From the NCBI GenBank assembly GCA_002418685.1, contig DIEP01000049.1:1-18453 (forward strand): DNA of 18,453 nucleotides, written 5' to 3'. Below are positions 1 through 7,957 of the stretch, piece after piece. The translations under genes were made by a program, and so were the position numbers. The stretch comes from Ignavibacteria bacterium UBA5771. GTDB lineage: Bacteria; Bacteroidota; Ignavibacteria; Kapaibacteriales; UBA2268. The notes below the pieces were generated by a model that saw only the letters and a program-made list of their open reading frames with translations, was not told the origin of the DNA and searched no databases. The first letter of the stretch is position 1. Each line of letters starts with the position of its first letter.

Positions 1-46
1 TAATTACTGTATCTGACTTCTTGATGTGTTGCTCATTTGATTTCAT
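1..46 (-). CDS. Possible N-terminus of a divergent gene, cut by the window edge
   Basis: On the minus strand an ATG at 46 opens a frame that stays open to the left edge and reads MKSNEQHIKKSDTVI. Only 15 codons are visible, so no family can be assigned. It would diverge from the oxidoreductase gene, leaving about 59 bases between the two starts for both promoters. The AGGA just before the ATG is too close to be a good ribosome binding site. This may be a chance open frame. Confidence 0.2.
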   Translation of the reverse strand, partial: MKSNEQHIKKSDTVI

Positions 47-105
47 TCCTGAATTCCAATAGAATGAAATATTTTTTATTTCATAATAAATATAATTAAT
101 TGTTT

Positions 106-1107
106 ATGAATAATTTATGTTTTAAAGCATTAATAGTAGAAGAAAATCCCGACGGAAATTTTTCTGCTTCGATAAAACAGAAGCATATTGATGAACTTCC
201 TCAGGGAGATGTGATAATCAAAGTTGCGTATTCTTGCTTAAATTATAAAGATTATCTTTCCTTTGCAGGAAATAAAGGTATTACAAAGAAATATCCGCAC
301 ACACCGGGAATTGATGCATCGGGAATAGTTGTCTCTTCGCAAAATAGTAAGTTCAAGGAAGGGGACAAAGTCCTTGTCACGGGTTATGATTTAGGAATGA
401 ATACATCAGGAGCATTCGCGGAATATATTCGTGTGCCTGCTGAGTGGATTGTTCCCCTTCCCGATAATTTGACCTTGAAGGAGTCGATGATTTACGGCAC
501 AGCAGGATTTACAGATGCCCTTGCTATTATGAAATTTCAAAGTATAGGAATAACCTCAAATTCGGGAAAAATACTTGTTACAGGAGCAACAGGCGCAGTT
601 GGAACCCTTGCTATATCTATTTTAAAAAAATTAGGATACACAATCATCGCATCCACAGGTAAACCGCAAATGCACGATTTTCTTCGGAAAATTGGCGCTT
701 CTGAAATTATCTCCCGCAGCGATGTCGTTGATGAAACGGGTCGTCCATTATTGAAGCGACGCTGGAAAGCAGTAATCGAGACTGTTGGTGGGAAAACGCT
801 TGATAGTGTGATTCGTGCCACTGATAATTCAGGTGCAATCGCCGTAATTGGTAATAGGACGGGCGACGTTTTCACTACTTCTATCTATCCATTTATTTTG
901 CGTGGTATTACTCTCTTCGGCATTGAAACTGCTGAAACTGAAATGCCACAGCGCCTTGAAATTTGGCAGAAATTGGCAAATGAATGGAAAATCAACGATT
1001 TTGAATCAATTTATAAGGAGGTTTCCCTTAATGAAATCATACCTGAACTTGAAAAAATGAAGGATGGAACCCAAGCCAAAAAAATTATAGTTAATTTAGA
1101 AAGATAA
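106..1107 (+). CDS. yhdH: YhdH/AcuI-type MDR oxidoreductase (acrylyl-CoA reductase-like)
   Basis: This is a 333-residue member of the zinc-independent medium-chain dehydrogenase/reductase superfamily, YhdH/YhfP branch. Some members reduce acryloyl-CoA to propionyl-CoA with NADPH; the substrate here cannot be read from sequence. Visible features are the LNYKD motif near residues 45-49, the PGID segment at 67-70, the GTAGFT motif at 131-136 and the nucleotide-binding turn VTGATGAVG at 158-166. The C-terminus follows the E. coli YhdH pattern (YPFILRGITLFG, residues 261-272), and the length matches the family. The structural and catalytic zinc cysteines of classical alcohol dehydrogenases are absent, as expected. 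I place the start at the ATG at 106; an in-frame TTG at 100 would add two residues. A 110-base spacer separates it from the ABC ATPase, so it may be transcribed alone. It is probably cytosolic. Confidence 0.9.
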   Translation: MNNLCFKALIVEENPDGNFSASIKQKHIDELPQGDVIIKVAYSCLNYKDYLSFAGNKGITKKYPHTPGIDASGIVVSSQNSKFKEGDKVLVTGYDLGMNTSGAFAEYIRVPAEWIVPLPDNLTLKESMIYGTAGFTDALAIMKFQSIGITSNSGKILVTGATGAVGTLAISILKKLGYTIIASTGKPQMHDFLRKIGASEIISRSDVVDETGRPLLKRRWKAVIETVGGKTLDSVIRATDNSGAIAVIGNRTGDVFTTSIYPFILRGITLFGIETAETEMPQRLEIWQKLANEWKINDFESIYKEVSLNEIIPELEKMKDGTQAKKIIVNLER

Positions 1108-1168
1108 CCCTGCCCAAATAACGCATGATAAATGGAAAAAGAAAATGAGGTTGCTTCGCTACTTTCGA

Positions 1169-1187
1169 AATGATTGAAAAAATCATT
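1169..1187 (+). terminator. Weak hairpin after the oxidoreductase gene
   Basis: AATGATT (1169-1175) and AATCATT (1181-1187) form perfect 7-bp arms around a GAAAA loop, followed by the T-rich AATTTTGATTTT. It sits in the spacer between the oxidoreductase and the ABC gene. The stem has only one G-C pair, so it is at best a weak terminator, and it could also be a regulatory palindrome. Confidence 0.25.
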
Positions 1188-1217
1188 AATTTTGATTTTA
1201 CTTTATAACCGATTTCT

Positions 1218-1853
1218 ATGCAAGAATTAAATATTAATATCTCGAATTTGTCCAAAAGAGTTTCGCCAAGCGAATTGCTTTTTAAAAATATGAATTTTAT
1301 TGCTAATGATTCTGATATTATTGCGATTACGGGACCCAATGGAAGCGGGAAATCAACACTACTGAAAATACTCGCGGGAGTTATAAAGCCAACGGAAGGC
1401 AAAATTTCAATAAATATCAATAATAAAGAAATCAAAATTGATGATTTTTATAAATATTTCGGATTTGTTGCTCCTTATTTAAATTTATATGAAGAATTTA
1501 ATCCGATTGAGCATCTGCGTATTATTTCAAAAATGAGGAACATTCAATTTTCAACCAAGTCCGCGATCGATTATTTGGAACAGTTCAATTTGCAAGAGCA
1601 TTACTTGAAGCCAATTAAAGCATTTTCGTCGGGTATGAAGCAAAGGATGAAAATGATTCTTGCAATTTTAAATAATCCTAATATATTATTTCTCGATGAA
1701 CCATTTTCGAATCTTGATGATGAGGGAATTGCTAATTTCGAGCGAATTATTGATAATTTCCATAGCAATGGAAATCTGATTTTTATTGCAAGCAATGATG
1801 ACAGAGAAATCGCACTTGCAAACAAACAGATTAATATCAAAAATTATAGATAA
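1218..1853 (+). CDS. Orphan ABC transporter ATP-binding subunit with altered Q- and H-loops
   Basis: This 211-residue protein is a single ABC nucleotide-binding domain. Walker A is GPNGSGKS at residues 39-46, the signature is FSSGMKQR at 136-143, Walker B is ILFLDEP at 156-162 and the D-loop is SNLD at 164-167. The SSGMKQR signature and the compact length point to the ABC-2/CcmA/GldA-like exporter class. Two normally conserved residues are missing. The Q-loop reads GFVAPYLNLYEEF with no Gln at the usual place, and the switch His is replaced by Asn in IASNDD (Asn193). Related ATPases of FCB bacteria may share these changes, so they need not mean loss of function. No permease gene is next to it. 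The recX start codon directly follows its TAA, so the two are probably cotranscribed. The substrate and partner are unknown. Confidence 0.85.
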   Translation: MQELNINISNLSKRVSPSELLFKNMNFIANDSDIIAITGPNGSGKSTLLKILAGVIKPTEGKISININNKEIKIDDFYKYFGFVAPYLNLYEEFNPIEHLRIISKMRNIQFSTKSAIDYLEQFNLQEHYLKPIKAFSSGMKQRMKMILAILNNPNILFLDEPFSNLDDEGIANFERIIDNFHSNGNLIFIASNDDREIALANKQINIKNYR

Positions 1854-2549
1854 ATGAAATTGGAAATTGATCCCGACTCAGAATTAAATTTAAATTTAAG
1901 TGACGAAGTGACGGTGATCTCTTTAAAAAAAATAGATAGAGGAAACCGTATAGAAGTAGATTTTGATAAAGCAAGCCCCTTATATCTTTGCTTGGACTTG
2001 GTTTATAAGTTCCAACTCAATAAAGGTGTAAAATTGCCATATTCAAAATTGCGGATGATACTTCAAGAGCAGCAAAATTTTGATGCAAAGCAACAGGCAT
2101 TGCGATATATCTCTGCGCGCCCATATTCAGAAAAGGAAATCCGGGTAAAGCTCAGCAAAAAAAATTATGCGTCTCAGGAAATCGAAGTCGCTATAGCTTT
2201 TTTGAAAGAACTGGATTATTTAAATGATTACCGTTATTTTGAAAATTTGGCTCAATGGCTTATCGAAAAGAAATATTATGGTAGAAGTCGCCTTTCATTG
2301 GAACTTGCCAAAAAAGGAGCCAATAAAAATATCAGAGATCAAATTTGTAGTAAACTTTTCGGCGAAGATACTGAATTGGATGCCGCCCGAAAGTTAATCG
2401 AGAAGAAAAAAGAAACAATTAATCGGAAAGACCCTTCAAAGCAAAAAACATATATCTATAATATGCTATCAAGAAATGGAATATCTTCAAGCGTTATTCG
2501 TCAAGTTCTTGAAGATTATAAATTTCCAAATATTGATGAGACTTTCTAA
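1854..2549 (+). CDS. recX: RecX family regulator of RecA
   Basis: RecX proteins bind RecA filaments and limit recombinase activity in the cytosol. This 231-residue copy has an N-terminal extension of about 75 residues followed by the three-helix RecX repeats. The first, near 81-130, carries the family hallmarks ALRYISARPYSEKEIRVKL and FLKELDYLNDYRYFENL. The second, near 131-170, includes the GRSRLSLELAKKG element. The third, near 175-220, ends in YNMLSRNGISSSVIRQVL. The start is fixed by an ATG directly abutting the ABC gene's TAA, and its 3' end overlaps the histidine-kinase-like gene by 14 bases. It is thus the middle gene of a three-gene unit. No recA lies in the window, so the link with the neighbours looks like simple cotranscription. 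The N-terminal extension resembles nothing I recognise. Confidence 0.9.
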   Translation: MKLEIDPDSELNLNLSDEVTVISLKKIDRGNRIEVDFDKASPLYLCLDLVYKFQLNKGVKLPYSKLRMILQEQQNFDAKQQALRYISARPYSEKEIRVKLSKKNYASQEIEVAIAFLKELDYLNDYRYFENLAQWLIEKKYYGRSRLSLELAKKGANKNIRDQICSKLFGEDTELDAARKLIEKKKETINRKDPSKQKTYIYNMLSRNGISSSVIRQVLEDYKFPNIDETF

Positions 2550-4206
2550 ACTATTTCAATTGCTTGCAATTTGTGCTTTTTTTATTCTGCTATTCCTCGA
2601 AATTTATAACATATTGAATTTCAAGAATTCAATTCAAAAAATACAAGAAAAAAATGCCCAAAGTTTAATAACAGTTGTTAGCAATTCTATAATCTCGACT
2701 TGTGAAGATAGTTTATACAATGAAGGCAATGCACAAATTCATAGATATGATAGAATTGACCTCAGTCATATCTTAGAAAGAGGTTTTTCAGCGTTTAGCC
2801 AATCCCCCTCAATTGCCTATATTTTGATTGAAAACAAAGATAGTATTATCGCAATTTCCAACCATAGCCGCTTGAACGATTTGAAGAAAAAGGGCGATTT
2901 CGATACACAATCAAATTGGCAAAATAAGAGCAATATTAGATATATATCCTTTGATAATAAGGATGTCCTGGAAGTTACAAAGCCAATGGAGATTCCTAAT
3001 TATCCATCAATGGTAATGCGTTTAGGATATAATACACAAATTTATAATTCTGAATACAATCGTGTATTAAGTTTCACGATATTTGGAACAATTCTCGCAC
3101 TGCTAATAACAATGGCAATTTTGGTTCATTTTGCAACAAATACGACAGCAAGGACATCCAATAATCCTGAAATTGCATTACATAATTCTCTGCGAGATTT
3201 ATTTAATAGTATTACAGATGGGGTTATTTTACTTGATAAAAGCAAAATTATTAAGTATATGAATAAATCAGCCTCAGATATATTTGAAATCGACAATCTA
3301 TCGACGATAAATAAGAATTACGACCAATTTTTTAATTATGATTATTTCAATTTAGAAAATGTCTTGAAAGATGGTTCACCCTCAACTGAAATGAACGTCC
3401 GATTGCAAACGCCACGTGGCTCCAGCAAATATTTAAGTTATACATCTAATTTAATTAAATTTTCTTTTGACAAATCTGAATGGATATTGATTGTTTTCCG
3501 AGATATTTCTGAGCAAGTAAAATTGCAAGAGCAAAACGAATTGCAGGAAAAGAAAGATGCTATCGAGGAAATTGCAAGTAGTATTTCCGATAGAATCAAA
3601 AATCCACTTAATGCTATTTATCAAATTATAAATCAGATGGAGCAATCGCGTAATGCTGATTTGAACGCAACCTCTCTGAAAATATTGAAAGATGAAATCA
3701 AGCAAATCAATGATATTATTGAGCATTTTCTGGAATTTGCAAAGCCAATAAATCTGAATTTGCAAAAAGTCAATTTATCCGAAATATTTGATGAACTTGC
3801 TCTCTCTTTTTCAAAGATTATAGATGCCAAAAATATTGCTTTGCACAAGGATTATCCGAGTTATATCCCTTTGCAAATTGACCCTGAACTCATTAATCAA
3901 TCGCTGGCGATATTGATCCAAAATGCAGTGGATTCAATTGAAAATAAAGGGGATATAATTCTGAATATTAAAATCGAATCTGATAAAGTAATTATCCGCA
4001 TTACTGATAATGGAATTGGAATGAGCAAAGCCGAAATGAGCAAAATATTTTCGGTAGATTTCTCTTCTAATGCCCGAGCAAACACGCTTGCACTTGCCAA
4101 AGTTGAGCAAATTGTCCTGTTGCATAATGGCACAATATCAGTCGATAGCTCTGAGAAAGCAGGTACAACCTTTGAAATTATCCTCCCAAATAATAATATA
4201 ATATGA
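2536..4206 (+). CDS. Membrane PAS sensor, histidine kinase homologue lacking the phospho-accepting His (probable pseudokinase)
   Basis: With the ATG at 2536 the protein has 556 residues; an in-frame ATG at 2476 would add 20 residues but overlap recX by 74 bases. Layout: TM1 near residues 5-27, a periplasmic domain of about 150 residues, TM2 near 177-199, a PAS domain near 218-325, a dimerisation helix pair and a HATPase_c domain. The domain order is that of a NtrB/PAS sensor kinase, but key residues are changed. In the H-box, where kinases have AHEIRNPL, this protein has SDRIKNPL, so the phospho-accepting His is Asp352 and the next Glu is Arg. The N-box Asn463 and the G1 box DNGIG (from Asp491) are kept. 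The G2 lid expected as GTGLGL reads ANTLAL (515-520), with every glycine lost. It probably cannot autophosphorylate, and may act as a sensor or scaffold through dimerisation. No response regulator is adjacent. A clean reading frame argues against a decaying gene. Confidence 0.85.
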   Translation: MRLSKLFQLLAICAFFILLFLEIYNILNFKNSIQKIQEKNAQSLITVVSNSIISTCEDSLYNEGNAQIHRYDRIDLSHILERGFSAFSQSPSIAYILIENKDSIIAISNHSRLNDLKKKGDFDTQSNWQNKSNIRYISFDNKDVLEVTKPMEIPNYPSMVMRLGYNTQIYNSEYNRVLSFTIFGTILALLITMAILVHFATNTTARTSNNPEIALHNSLRDLFNSITDGVILLDKSKIIKYMNKSASDIFEIDNLSTINKNYDQFFNYDYFNLENVLKDGSPSTEMNVRLQTPRGSSKYLSYTSNLIKFSFDKSEWILIVFRDISEQVKLQEQNELQEKKDAIEEIASSISDRIKNPLNAIYQIINQMEQSRNADLNATSLKILKDEIKQINDIIEHFLEFAKPINLNLQKVNLSEIFDELALSFSKIIDAKNIALHKDYPSYIPLQIDPELINQSLAILIQNAVDSIENKGDIILNIKIESDKVIIRITDNGIGMSKAEMSKIFSVDFSSNARANTLALAKVEQIVLLHNGTISVDSSEKAGTTFEIILPNNNII

Positions 4207-4277
4207 CCAAGCGGAAATAATAATATTAGAAATATTGGACGCACTTCTTTGAAAAAGTATATCTTTAATTCTATGAC

Positions 4278-5150
4278 TTACTCAAATATGCTATTTATTT
4301 CCGCACTATCATTTATAAAATCTGCTATTTGTTGTTGCTGTTTATTTTTCAAAAAATCGATGATGTTCGCCTTCTGCTGATTGAGTTCGTCTGTTGCATA
4401 TCCCTTTTTATTAGCAAATATTTCGAATTCATTGATCATTACCGCTAAATCTTGAATTTCGCCCGCTCGATCCTGTATGCGAACTAATCTTTTATATAAT
4501 TGCTTATAATCAGGAACGAAATCTTGCAATATTTCAATAACATACCTATATTTTTTTATTGCGATGCGGAACTTGTGGATTGTCTTTGAGTTGGTTGGAG
4601 TTATTTGATTGTATAATGTTCTTATGGATCTTAATTTATCGTCTAAAAATATTTCAAAAACACTGAAATTGTGTTTGATTTCTGGAAAATCGTATTTTAA
4701 GATATGAATTAAAAAATACATCATTCCATCTAATTCATTGATATTTATATCAGTAATTCCCTGAGAAAAATTTGTGATTATTTTCTTTTCATTTGTTAAA
4801 AGATAATTAATAAAATCATATATTATCGGAAATTGAATTTTCAGCAGCTGGCAATTTTCAACCATTACTTGGACATCTCGCAGTCTTCCCATATTTTTGA
4901 AATTCTTCTTGACCATTTTGCAAATCATCGAGAAATAGAGTGTTGGGTAAAACTGTTTATATAAATTCAAGACAGATAAAAATCTGCGAGATGATACCCG
5001 CAAATTATGAACATTATCATCAGACATCTGGCGGGTGCAATCGGTTAGTTTCTCCTTATAAAGACTATATTTCTCATTTATAATTTCGAACATAAATGCT
5101 CGGAAATCTTCGCTCGAATTTTGATATTTTTCAAAAACTAGTTGCATCAT
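4278..5150 (-). CDS. CHAD domain protein (polyphosphate-associated helical domain)
   Basis: This 290-residue, mostly helical, lysine-rich protein matches the CHAD domain (conserved histidine alpha-helical domain), which binds inorganic polyphosphate and is often linked to polyphosphate granules. The two hallmark helices are visible: VHNLRVSSRR at residues 47-56, and a second conserved His (about 191) in IHKFRIAIKKYRY. Each is followed by its partner motif, GRLRDVQVM near 87-95 and IQDRAGEIQDLAVM near 224-237. No CYTH triphosphatase domain is fused to it, as happens in many CHAD proteins. The start is the first of two adjacent ATG codons, two bases after the stop of the Ig-like lipoprotein gene, so the two are very probably cotranscribed. 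It converges with the kinase homologue across a 71-base spacer. Polyphosphate binding is known for the family; nothing nearby makes or degrades polyphosphate. Confidence 0.85.
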   Translation of the reverse strand: MMQLVFEKYQNSSEDFRAFMFEIINEKYSLYKEKLTDCTRQMSDDNVHNLRVSSRRFLSVLNLYKQFYPTLYFSMICKMVKKNFKNMGRLRDVQVMVENCQLLKIQFPIIYDFINYLLTNEKKIITNFSQGITDININELDGMMYFLIHILKYDFPEIKHNFSVFEIFLDDKLRSIRTLYNQITPTNSKTIHKFRIAIKKYRYVIEILQDFVPDYKQLYKRLVRIQDRAGEIQDLAVMINEFEIFANKKGYATDELNQQKANIIDFLKNKQQQQIADFINDSAEINSIFE

Positions 5151-5152
5151 AT

Positions 5153-6862
5153 TTATTTTATAAATTGGAAATGCGTTGGAAAAGTAATATTAATCTTTTC
5201 GATATTCCAACGCGGTTTTACTTCAATTTTCTGTTCATAATTTTCGAATAATTCGGAATATCTGTATGGTTTTGCCAATCCATAATCATATTTTCCATTG
5301 CCATTCTCATCACAAAATACTTCAATTGTATAAGTATCAGGTCTGACATAATCAATTTGCCAATTTCCCAAAGAATCTGCCTTTGTCACCCTTGCTTCAT
5401 CATCCTTGCTATCTTTCAATATTACAAATATATTAGGACATGGGATGCCTTTGGTGATTTTTCCTGAAATTGTGGGATTTGGTCGCCAATCATCCGTTTT
5501 GAAAGAAAGCCTTACTATAGTATCTTGAAACTTGCGAGAATATAGCCCTTGCAGTTCTTTGACATTCAAATAGTAGCGGTACCAAGTATCTGCTGCAATC
5601 AAAGCAAGAGGTTTAACTTGCAAAATATTCAGAGATAATTGTTCGATTGTAATACGAACTTTGGATGAATCGGGAAATTGAATTAACTCAATTGCATTTG
5701 AATTGGAATCAATTTGGAATGGATAATTGAAAATAAATGTATATTCGCTTTCGAAGCCGATATTTCTGGTGCTATCTTGGAATGGTGCAGATATTAATTG
5801 CGGAACGAATTTAAACTCGCCGCCTTTTGCATAAAATTCCTTTTCAATTCCAAAAAGGGAAATATCATAAATATCTTTCAAAGTTGAATCCATAATTTGA
5901 AATTTGTAAGGGCGATTTACTATAAATCCAGTTGAAGTTAAGACAGATAATTTGTTGGAAATCAACGAGTCAAGCCATACTGCTTGAATTGGGATATTAT
6001 TATTTGTGATTGTATCGAGAATTTGAAATTGCTCAATTGAGAAAGATTGAGATGCAATCTGCTTGGTGAATTCGATATTCAGTAAATTTGAATCCAGCTG
6101 AATGATTTTAACAATATCCGCTTTGAATAAATTGGGATATTTATTTATCTTGATAATTTGAGGGAAGCTATGTCCTTCGATAATTTGCACATCGGAAGTT
6201 GTCGTTCCAAATTGGTCTTGTGCGGGATGGAATAGATTATCCCGAAAACTTGTTTTGACAGCAATAATACGATATAGTCCGTCAGGCAACGCCCTCAATG
6301 TGAATTGTCCATTATTCCCAACTTGCGTGCTATACTCAGCTTTCGCCTCTTCATAATTTAAAGTATCGGGGTTTTTATTGTCAATTCTATAACCATAGAT
6401 ATATGTGCTTGCTGCATCTTTGCCGATGATTCTTCCGCTAATTGTCCCTGAATCAATTACGCTGCCCGTCGAAAATGTAATTCCGAAAGCAGAATCAGGT
6501 TTATTTGATTTAGTATCAGTATAATCTGTTCCCAACATAAACGAATACGTGGTATTGGGCTTCAAAACTTCAAGAAATCTAATATCCAGTTTCTTGCCAC
6601 TCCATTTCAAGCTATATTCGATTGGCGGAGAGATTGCGATATTCTGCATTACGCTTCCCCTCTCAACCCATTCGGAGAAATAAATGGAAACTTTATTATC
6701 TTTGAAATTCAATGTTCTATCAGTAGGATAGCTCTCAACTACACGCGGAGGAATTGTATCAGGCGGTCCTCCCGATGGGCTTTTAATATTTGCACATTTC
6801 ACAAATAATATGATTATCAAAGCATAATAAATGCTTAATTTTAATTTTTCTAAATTTCGCAT
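5153..6862 (-). CDS. Ig-like domain lipoprotein (SbsA/Big_5-type N-terminus)
   Basis: From the ATG at 6862 the product has 569 residues. A hydrophobic stretch (about 9-21) ends in FVKC, giving a plausible lipobox with Cys23; Lys at -1 is unusual, though lipoboxes in this group are loose. The following residues, SPSGGPPDTIPPRVV, are typical of a widespread Bacteroidota lipoprotein family with an SbsA-like Ig domain. That domain covers roughly residues 35-135 and carries the hallmark of a proposed force-bearing surface protein fold. Beta-rich segments follow, including a GRIIG...LPDGLYRI region near 140-210 that resembles a carboxypeptidase-regulatory or SpaA-like fold. Near the C-terminus there is a second such domain with a Ca-loop-like stretch (DENGNGKYDYG). 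It should be anchored in the outer membrane or periplasm; its function is unknown. A longer frame runs upstream to 6988 but would place the signal peptide internally, so I reject it. Confidence 0.8.
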   Translation of the reverse strand: MRNLEKLKLSIYYALIIILFVKCANIKSPSGGPPDTIPPRVVESYPTDRTLNFKDNKVSIYFSEWVERGSVMQNIAISPPIEYSLKWSGKKLDIRFLEVLKPNTTYSFMLGTDYTDTKSNKPDSAFGITFSTGSVIDSGTISGRIIGKDAASTYIYGYRIDNKNPDTLNYEEAKAEYSTQVGNNGQFTLRALPDGLYRIIAVKTSFRDNLFHPAQDQFGTTTSDVQIIEGHSFPQIIKINKYPNLFKADIVKIIQLDSNLLNIEFTKQIASQSFSIEQFQILDTITNNNIPIQAVWLDSLISNKLSVLTSTGFIVNRPYKFQIMDSTLKDIYDISLFGIEKEFYAKGGEFKFVPQLISAPFQDSTRNIGFESEYTFIFNYPFQIDSNSNAIELIQFPDSSKVRITIEQLSLNILQVKPLALIAADTWYRYYLNVKELQGLYSRKFQDTIVRLSFKTDDWRPNPTISGKITKGIPCPNIFVILKDSKDDEARVTKADSLGNWQIDYVRPDTYTIEVFCDENGNGKYDYGLAKPYRYSELFENYEQKIEVKPRWNIEKINITFPTHFQFIK

Positions 6863-6863
6863 A

Positions 6864-7853
6864 ATGCAAATTAAATCAAAATTATTAAAAATTGAAGAAG
6901 TAATTAATAATTTACCAATCGTAAAGCAAATAAATGCCAAAGTGGGTTTGCCTTGGAAGGTATATACAATTTTGGACCAGATTGGCAAAAGTTTCGGCGC
7001 ACATAATATTTATTTGTCTGCTGCGGGAATTGCTTTTAACATTTTGCTTTATTTCATTCCTCTGATAATGATTGCACTCTTTGTTGCTACTTTCTTTTTG
7101 GATTCAGAAACAACAAAAGCGACATTTGAAAGACTATTGTTTAATTTATTGCCAAGAAGCGATTCGACTTATAAATTTTTTGAGTCCATACTATCAGAAA
7201 TCAGTAAGATACAAGCAGGAAGAACAGCATCGGGAATAATTGGGGTTGTTTCGCTATTGTGGATTTCTTCCACATTCATTAGTTCGATTCGTTCGGGTTT
7301 AGATAGAGTATTTGAGATTAAAACAACAAAGATTTTTGTAATATATAAATTAAAAGATGTGCTAATTGCTCTTCTGACTCCAATTTTGTTGATAATCTAT
7401 GCTGTTGCAATACCAATTTTGACATACGTATTATCAATATTTAACCAAATTCTTCCGGCATTTGTTCACAGCATCTGGCTCAACCTTGGGCTTAGTCTTT
7501 TCTCTTTTATATTCACTTTGAGTATCTTTTATGGAATTTATGAATATATCCCATCAAAACCAATTAAAGGAAAGATTTCAATATATTCCTCGTTAATCAG
7601 CGGTGTGCTTGTAATTATTGCAAGGTTTGTTTTCGGGTGGTATTTGACCACAATTAGCAGATATGGAACAATTTATGGAGCTTATGCAGTCTTGGTCTCA
7701 GTTGCAGTTTGGATATACTATTTTGCTTTTATAATATTATTTTCTGCTGAAATAAGTAAATTTATCTATATAAAAAGAACGAAGCAAGAAGGAATTTTAC
7801 AAATTCGTAATAATAAGAAAAAGAAAGTGCCATCGACTAAATTAAATGAATAA
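6864..7853 (+). CDS. YihY/BrkB family integral membrane protein
   Basis: This 329-residue polytopic inner-membrane protein matches the YihY/virulence factor BrkB family (once called ribonuclease BN), whose biochemical role is unsettled. The signature regions are present: the first membrane helix LSAAGIAFNILLYFIPL (residues 51-67), the SGIIGVVSLLWISSTFISSIRSGLDRVF block (123-150) and the C-terminal pair AYAVLVSVAVWIYYFAFIILFSAEI (273-297). Six membrane helices can be counted. A basic, Lys-rich tail follows (about 303-329) and should be cytosolic. The ATG at 6864 is chosen because it fits the family's length. An upstream in-frame ATG at 6831 would add 11 residues and lie inside the divergent lipoprotein gene. 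Only one base separates the two divergent start codons, so the promoter must lie within the lipoprotein coding sequence. Confidence 0.9.
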   Translation: MQIKSKLLKIEEVINNLPIVKQINAKVGLPWKVYTILDQIGKSFGAHNIYLSAAGIAFNILLYFIPLIMIALFVATFFLDSETTKATFERLLFNLLPRSDSTYKFFESILSEISKIQAGRTASGIIGVVSLLWISSTFISSIRSGLDRVFEIKTTKIFVIYKLKDVLIALLTPILLIIYAVAIPILTYVLSIFNQILPAFVHSIWLNLGLSLFSFIFTLSIFYGIYEYIPSKPIKGKISIYSSLISGVLVIIARFVFGWYLTTISRYGTIYGAYAVLVSVAVWIYYFAFIILFSAEISKFIYIKRTKQEGILQIRNNKKKKVPSTKLNE

Positions 7854-7854
7854 A

Positions 7855-7872
7855 TCGCAAATAACATTGCGA
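7855..7872 (+). terminator. Possible terminator hairpin after the YihY-family gene
   Basis: TCGCAA (7855-7860) and TTGCGA (7867-7872) are perfect 6-bp arms around ATAACA, beginning one base after the stop codon and followed seven bases later by a run of five T. The short stem and the offset of the T-run make the call weak. Confidence 0.3.
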
Positions 7873-7886
7873 ACGCACTTTTTCCT

Positions 7887-7920
7887 GTCATTGTAAGGGA
7901 CTACTGCCCCGAAGCAAGCT
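7887..7920 (+). repeat. Degraded interspersed repeat (GTCATTG...CGAAGCAA type)
   Basis: The stretch begins GTCATTGTAAGGGAC and ends CCCCGAAGCAAGCT. It resembles the GTCATTGCGAGG...CGAAGCAATCTC intergenic palindromic repeat that I recall from many bacterial genomes. Similar fragments occur at 18162-18186 and, inverted, at 1149-1168. All three are intergenic and diverged, so membership is inferred from short matches only. Confidence 0.35.
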
Positions 7921-7921
7921 C

Positions 7922-7938
7922 ATAACAAACGTTGTTAT
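7922..7938. repeat. Perfect inverted repeat between convergent genes
   Basis: ATAACAA (7922-7928) and TTGTTAT (7932-7938) flank ACG. It lies in the 104-base spacer between the converging YihY-family and DUF5683 genes and could be part of a bidirectional terminator. The same spacer holds a degraded interspersed repeat. Confidence 0.35.
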
Positions 7939-7957
7939 TAATTGTAAGAATGCTTTT

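Noticed and set aside
537..875. A 112-codon open frame on the minus strand inside the oxidoreductase gene
   Set aside because: It is fully contained in a well-supported gene on the other strand and matches no family.
2476..2535. Longer start for the pseudokinase at 2476
   Set aside because: The ATG at 2536 places the first membrane helix near the N-terminus with a short positive region; the longer form would overlap recX by 74 bases.
4240..4252. Similarity of GGACGCACTTCTT with GAACGCACTTTTT near 7871
   Set aside because: Two intergenic 13-mers with two mismatches in AT-rich DNA; too short to claim a repeat family.
6863..6988. Longer start for the Ig-like lipoprotein at 6988
   Set aside because: It would bury the signal peptide about 50 residues inside the protein and overlap the YihY-family gene.
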